Positions 11,510 to 14,601 of a DNA stretch of 14,601 bases are shown here, piece after piece. The notes below the pieces were generated by a model. That model was not told the origin of the DNA. It made no database searches and worked only from the letters and a program-made list of their open reading frames with translations. Numbering within the stretch: position 1 is the first letter of the stretch; the number at the start of each line of letters is the position of its first letter. A program made the translations under genes and the position numbers. This stretch comes from Flavobacterium sp. (GTDB lineage Bacteria > Bacteroidota > Bacteroidia > Flavobacteriales > Flavobacteriaceae), in assembly GCA_004296145.1 (NCBI GenBank), contig SEBM01000034.1, positions 1 to 14,601 on the forward strand. Reading direction: 5' to 3'.

Positions 11510-13030
11510 ATGCTGTTTAAATTTACATTGGCTTCAAGTACAATTCCTTCAACCGGTTTTGCTGCTTGAACTACTAGATGATTATTATCTACTAACCATA
11601 AAGATATTGGGATCTTGTATTTTATTTTCGGAGCATTTTCCGGAATTTTAGGTACAGTTATGTCTATCATAATTCGTTTAGAATTAGGAGGAACCGGACA
11701 ACAAATTTTAGCTGGAAATTATCAATTTTATAATGTAGTTATCACTGCGCATGCTTTCTTAATGATTTTCTACATGGTGATGCCTACCTTAATTGGAGGT
11801 TTCGGGAATTGATTCGTTCCTATTTTAATTGGAGCACCAGATATGGCCTTTCCTCGTATGAACAACATTAGCTTTTGATTAATGCCACCTTCATTAATCT
11901 TGCTTCTTCTTTCAGCTCTTGTTGAAAGTGGAGCAGGAACAGGATGAACAGTGTACCCACCACTTTCTTCTATTCAAGCGCATTCAGGGCCTTCAGTTGA
12001 TTTAGCTATTTTCAGTTTACATTTATCAGGGACTAGCTCAATTTTAGGATCTATTAATTTTATCGTAACTATTTTTAATATGCGTGCGCCAGGATTATTT
12101 ATGCATAAATTACCTTTATTTGTATGAGCAATTTTAATTACAGTATTTCTTTTATTACTTTCACTTCCAGTATTTGCTGGGGCAATTACAATGCTTTTAA
12201 CTGATCGTAATTTTAATACTAGTTTTTATGATCCAGCTGGAGGAGGAGATCCTGTACTTTATCAACATTTGTTCTGATTCTTTGGACATCCAGAAGTATA
12301 TATTTTAATTATCCCAGCATTCGGTATTATTAGCCATGTTATTTCAAACTTTGCAGGTAAACCAGTGTTTGGATATTTAGGAATGGTATATGCAATGGTA
12401 TCTATTGGTATTCTTGGATTTATTGTTTGAGCTCACCATATGTATACTGTAGGTCTTGATGTAGATACTCGCGCATATTTTACTGCAGCAACTATGATTA
12501 TTGCGGTTCCTACCGGAATTAAAATTTTTAGCTGACTTGCAACTATGTGAGGAGGAGCGATCAACCTTAACCATCCAGCAATGCTTTTTGCAGTAGGATT
12601 CTTATTCCTTTTTACTGTAGGAGGTTTAACTGGAGTTGCTTTAGCTAATGGGGGACTTGATATTGCATTCCATGATACTTATTATGTTGTAGGACATTTC
12701 CATTATGTACTTTCAATGGGAGCAGTATTTGGAATTTTCGCCGGAGTATATTATTGATTTGAAAAAATTTTTGGAGTAGCATTACCTGCTATTGCTGGAA
12801 AAATTCATTTCTGACTTACTTTTGTAGGGGTAAACCTTACTTTCTTCCCTATGCATTTCTTAGGACTTGCTGGAATGCCTCGTCGTATTCCTGATTATCC
12901 TGATGCATATTTAGGATGAAACCAATTATCAACAATTGGAAGTAACATTACCTTTTTCGGATTACTTTTCTTCTTTTTCACCATTTGACTCGCATTTTTT
13001 GGTGAAGCAAAAAAAGAAGTTCAACATTAA
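11510..13030 (+). CDS. cox1: Cytochrome c oxidase subunit I
   Basis: The gene encodes the 506-residue catalytic subunit of complex IV, which reduces oxygen at the heme a3-CuB site. STNHKDIGILYFIFGAFSG opens the conserved region. Metal ligands are all visible: heme a His81 (ITAHAFLMIF) and His398; heme a3 His396; CuB His260 with the cross-linked Tyr264 (HPEVY), His309 and His310 (AHHMYT). The HFHYVLSMG motif covers 396-404. Length is typical, and no intron or LAGLIDADG/GIY-YIG ORF interrupts the gene, which is notable because cox1 is a frequent intron target. Trp is encoded by TGA wherever I read it. ATG 11510 gives MLFKFTLASSTIPS before the conserved block; an ATG at 11494 is out of frame. 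It stops at TAA. Confidence 0.98.
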
Positions 13031-13049
13031 TAATTCTTTTTTGGGGAAA

Positions 13050-13122
13050 ACGTTTTTAGCTCAGTTGGAAGAGCAGTAGCCTTCTAAGCTATAGGTCGAA
13101 GGTTCGATCCCTTCAAGACGTA
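13050..13122 (+). tRNA. trnR(ucu): tRNA-Arg (UCU)
   Basis: The acceptor ACGTTTT pairs with AAGACGT (one G-U); the discriminator is A. The anticodon stem GTAGC/GCTAT encloses CTTCTAA, giving anticodon TCT for AGA/AGG codons. The T-arm is GAAGGTTCGATCCCTTC. Together with trnR(acg) it covers both arginine codon boxes. Confidence 0.96.
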
Positions 13123-13142
13123 ATTTTACGCATTTAAAATCA

Positions 13143-13523
13143 ATGTTTATACAAACTAAATGTTTAACTAATGTAGCATACTATAATATGACCACAATGT
13201 TTTTCCAAGATGGATTTGTGTCAAAACTTAATACCTTTCAAGATTTTACCGATACAGCTTTATTTATATTTATGTTAGGGATCTTAGGTATTCTCTCAAA
13301 TAAAAAAAACTTATTGATGTCATTAATTTCAATCGAACTTATGTTTTTCGGGTTGAATTTATTTTTTGTGATTTCATCATTATTTCTTAATGATATTGCA
13401 GGAGAAATTGCATCAATTTTTGTTTTAACTTTAGCTGCAGCTGATTCAGCTTTAGCTCTTGCGCTTATTACAGCGTTTTTTAGAAATTACTATACAATTG
13501 TGTTAACAAACGCAGAAAAATAG
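13143..13523 (+). CDS. nad4L: NADH dehydrogenase subunit 4L (complex I, NuoK-type)
   Basis: The gene encodes a 126-residue small membrane subunit of complex I that takes part in proton translocation. Three hydrophobic helices are seen (about 40-54, 60-80 and 90-115). The first membrane Glu is present in SIELMFFGLNLFF (E65). The second, usually Glu in an AAAE motif, is Asp here (D101 in LAAADSALALAL); the E65-D101 spacing of 36 residues equals that of the paired Glu residues in bacterial NuoK. The protein is about 25 residues longer than usual at the N-terminus. Alternative ATGs at 13188 and 13197 (residues 16 and 19) would bring it near the family length of about 100. It contains no Trp. It ends at TAG; the sequence changes to bacterial type within about 25 bases after it. 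Confidence 0.92.
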   Translation: MFIQTKCLTNVAYYNMTTMFFQDGFVSKLNTFQDFTDTALFIFMLGILGILSNKKNLLMSLISIELMFFGLNLFFVISSLFLNDIAGEIASIFVLTLAAADSALALALITAFFRNYYTIVLTNAEK

Positions 13524-13547
13524 TAAAACGAAGGAATCTTTTTTAAA
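13524..13547. other. Mitochondrial-bacterial junction (probable chimeric join)
   Basis: Upstream of this stretch everything is mitochondrial (code 4, all genes +). Downstream the sequence encodes Bacteroidota outer-membrane proteins with TGG for Trp. The downstream porin frame is open back to the TAA at 13524, entering mid-protein without a proper start or ribosome binding site. The join therefore lies somewhere within these bases, possibly at the T/A-rich stretch 13539-13547. It looks like an assembly or amplification artefact; a real insertion is possible but unlikely. Confidence 0.75.
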
Positions 13548-13832
13548 GTGCTGAAAACAAATATTGGTTTCGACGTAAGATACAACACAGCTTATGCAAA
13601 TTATTCTTACTCGCCTGCCTTATCGCAGTTTTATGTTGGTGATGCAACAGTTTTGAAATCTACTCCTGTTGTAGATGTTTTTTTAAAGGCAAACTTAAAA
13701 CGGGCAAATATTTTTGTTAAATATGATTATCTTAATCAAGGATTGATTTCGCCGGGATATTTTACAGTGAACCGTTATCCGATGCCTGATGCATTATTGA
13801 AGTTTGGCGTTACCTGGAACTTTTACGATTAG
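13545..13832 (+). pseudogene. C-terminal fragment of Bacteroidota putative outer-membrane porin
   Basis: About 95 residues of open frame end at TAG and resemble the C-terminus of the putative porin family of Bacteroidota (Porin_10-like). The features are NIGFDVRYNTAYANYSYSPA, FYVGDATVLKSTPVVDVFLK, then KRANIFVKYDYLNQG and NRYPMPDALLKFGVTWNFYD. Alternating polar and hydrophobic residues and the terminal aromatic residues fit the last strands of a beta-barrel inserted in the outer membrane. The 5' part is missing because the sequence switches from mitochondrial DNA at about 13,524-13,547. A GTG at 13548 could be called as a start, but the family match makes it an internal Val. Trp is encoded by TGG, unlike every mitochondrial gene upstream. 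I recall similar ends from Sphingobacteriaceae, but the genus is not determined. Confidence 0.72.
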
Positions 13833-13834
13833 GC

Positions 13835-13873
13835 AAAAAAAAACGTCCCGATTTTAAATCAGGACGCTTTTTA
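13835..13873. terminator. Bidirectional intrinsic terminator
   Basis: An inverted repeat at 13844-13866 pairs CGTCC with GGACG and GATT with AATC around a TTA loop, with one C-A mismatch. It is flanked by a run of nine A on the left and by CTTTTT on the right, so it can work as a rho-independent terminator in both directions. It sits between two convergent genes: the porin fragment (+) ends at 13832 and the beta-barrel gene (-) ends at 13885. This is a typical bacterial arrangement and has no counterpart in the mitochondrial part. Confidence 0.85.
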
Positions 13874-13884
13874 AGGTATTATTT

Positions 13885-14601
13885 TTAGAAAGAATAACCT
13901 ACTGAGAAACCAATAATTCGGTTTGTAAATTTGTTTGCGTTAGCTCTTGAATCTTTTGGAGTTAAATCACTTAATCCCAAGCCATAATTAGCCCCAACCA
14001 ATATACCTGACGAAGCACGGTAAGCTAAACCAAAATTAGCTCCGAAATCGATGCTGCTTTGGTTTTTATCAGTTGAACTACCGAAGCTTAAATCGCTGTC
14101 GTTACTGTTTGTAGCTGTTGTGCTGGCATTTGTATTATTGTTTAAGGTTGTTACAGTAGTTGTACCTTTGTTTTTGCCGGAAATGTTAAAGCCGATATAA
14201 GGACCGGCACTAATCTGAACTGCTCCTGCATCGCCTGTAGGGATATTGAACACTGCATTAACCGGCACTTCGATTGCCATTACATTTGTTTTAATGGATG
14301 AATTTGTAGTAGATGTTACTGCACCGATAGTTGTTGATGTTGATCCTTCGAACTTAACACCTTTGTTTTGTAATGAGATACCCGGTTGAATGAAGAAATT
14401 ATTTGCTACACCGAAATCTCCGAAGGCAGTAACATTAAAACCAACATTGCTTTTTGCATTGTCGTTATAAGCTGCGTCGTTGTTACCGCTTGAATGTATC
14501 TTAGCCAAGTTTACGCCTGCTTTAATTCCAAATCTCGATGTTGTAGCTGTTGTTGACTGAGCAAAAGCACCTGTCGCTAATAAAATAACCGATGCACTTA
14601 A
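13885..14601 (-). CDS. Outer-membrane beta-barrel protein (Bacteroidota, PorT/OMP_b-brl_2-like), 5' partial
   Basis: The frame is open from the window edge (14601) to TAA at 13885, giving 238 residues and lacking only the first few amino acids. The start of the visible part, SASVILLATGAFAQS, is a signal peptide with an AFA-Q cleavage site, indicating export. FGIKAGVNLAKI follows, a hallmark of the outer-membrane beta-barrel family (PF13568 type) common in Bacteroidota. Later strands include NFFIQPGISLQNKGVKF, VQISAGPYIGFNISG, DFGANFGLAYRASSGI and a terminal IIGFSVGYSF with a C-terminal Phe. A Thr/Asn/Ser-rich stretch in the middle (about residues 150-175) is probably an external loop. A TTG at 14508 could be mistaken for the start, but it is an internal Leu. 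The specific function and ligand are unknown. Confidence 0.8.
   Translation of the reverse strand, partial: LSASVILLATGAFAQSTTATTSRFGIKAGVNLAKIHSSGNNDAAYNDNAKSNVGFNVTAFGDFGVANNFFIQPGISLQNKGVKFEGSTSTTIGAVTSTTNSSIKTNVMAIEVPVNAVFNIPTGDAGAVQISAGPYIGFNISGKNKGTTTVTTLNNNTNASTTATNSNDSDLSFGSSTDKNQSSIDFGANFGLAYRASSGILVGANYGLGLSDLTPKDSRANANKFTNRIIGFSVGYSF

Noticed and set aside
13524..14601. Genuine horizontal transfer of bacterial outer-membrane genes into mtDNA
   Set aside because: The porin is cut in the middle, the codon use is unadapted, the terminator is bacterial, and the bacterial segment runs to the window edge; an artefactual join explains all of this.

Overview
About 93% of the window (1 to ~13,523) is a compact, gene-dense protist mitochondrial genome fragment. 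Every mitochondrial gene lies on the + strand. It carries both rRNAs (bacterial-like SSU and LSU), ten tRNAs and twelve protein genes: respiratory complex I (nad1, nad9, nad4L), cytochrome oxidase (cox1, cox2, cox3), ATP synthase (atp6, atp8) and ribosomal proteins (rps10, rps7, rpl31, rps12). UGA is read as tryptophan throughout (genetic code 4): I found in-frame TGA at every tryptophan position I read and no in-frame TGG. Most lines of a standard-code ORF search are therefore broken pieces of longer genes.

Layout: leader (1-97), SSU rRNA, trnP, nad1, nad9-rps10 (stop and start codons abut), trnF-trnK-trnE, atp6, atp8, trnG, cox2, trnY, rps7, trnN, LSU rRNA, trnR(acg), rpl31-rps12 (abutting), cox3, trnD, cox1, trnR(ucu), nad4L. 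Spacers are mostly tens of bases. The tRNAs probably serve as processing punctuation in long transcripts. I saw no intron, homing endonuclease, CRISPR array or mobile element.

The organism is a free-living or bacterivorous eukaryotic microbe that keeps an ancestral mitochondrial gene set, including rpl31, and uses UGA for Trp. Bicosoecid-type stramenopiles (Cafeteria-like), katablepharids/cryptists or another heterotrophic flagellate would fit. I cannot place it further without a phylogeny.

From about 13,524 to the end the sequence changes character. It encodes the C-terminal end of a Bacteroidota-type outer-membrane porin (+), a shared hairpin terminator, and an opposing outer-membrane beta-barrel protein (-) with a secretory signal peptide that runs off the window edge. 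This tail uses TGG for Trp and has no mitochondrial features. The likeliest explanation is a chimeric join between mitochondrial DNA and DNA of a food or contaminating bacterium, not a natural transfer.

The biologically most unusual points are: an ATP6 of 387 residues with a roughly 120-residue insertion containing two extra hydrophobic segments and a strongly acidic tract; a divergent acidic ATP8; an Asp replacing a conserved membrane Glu in NAD4L; and a trnF gene that contains the rps10 stop codon. I did not find a previously undescribed multi-gene system.
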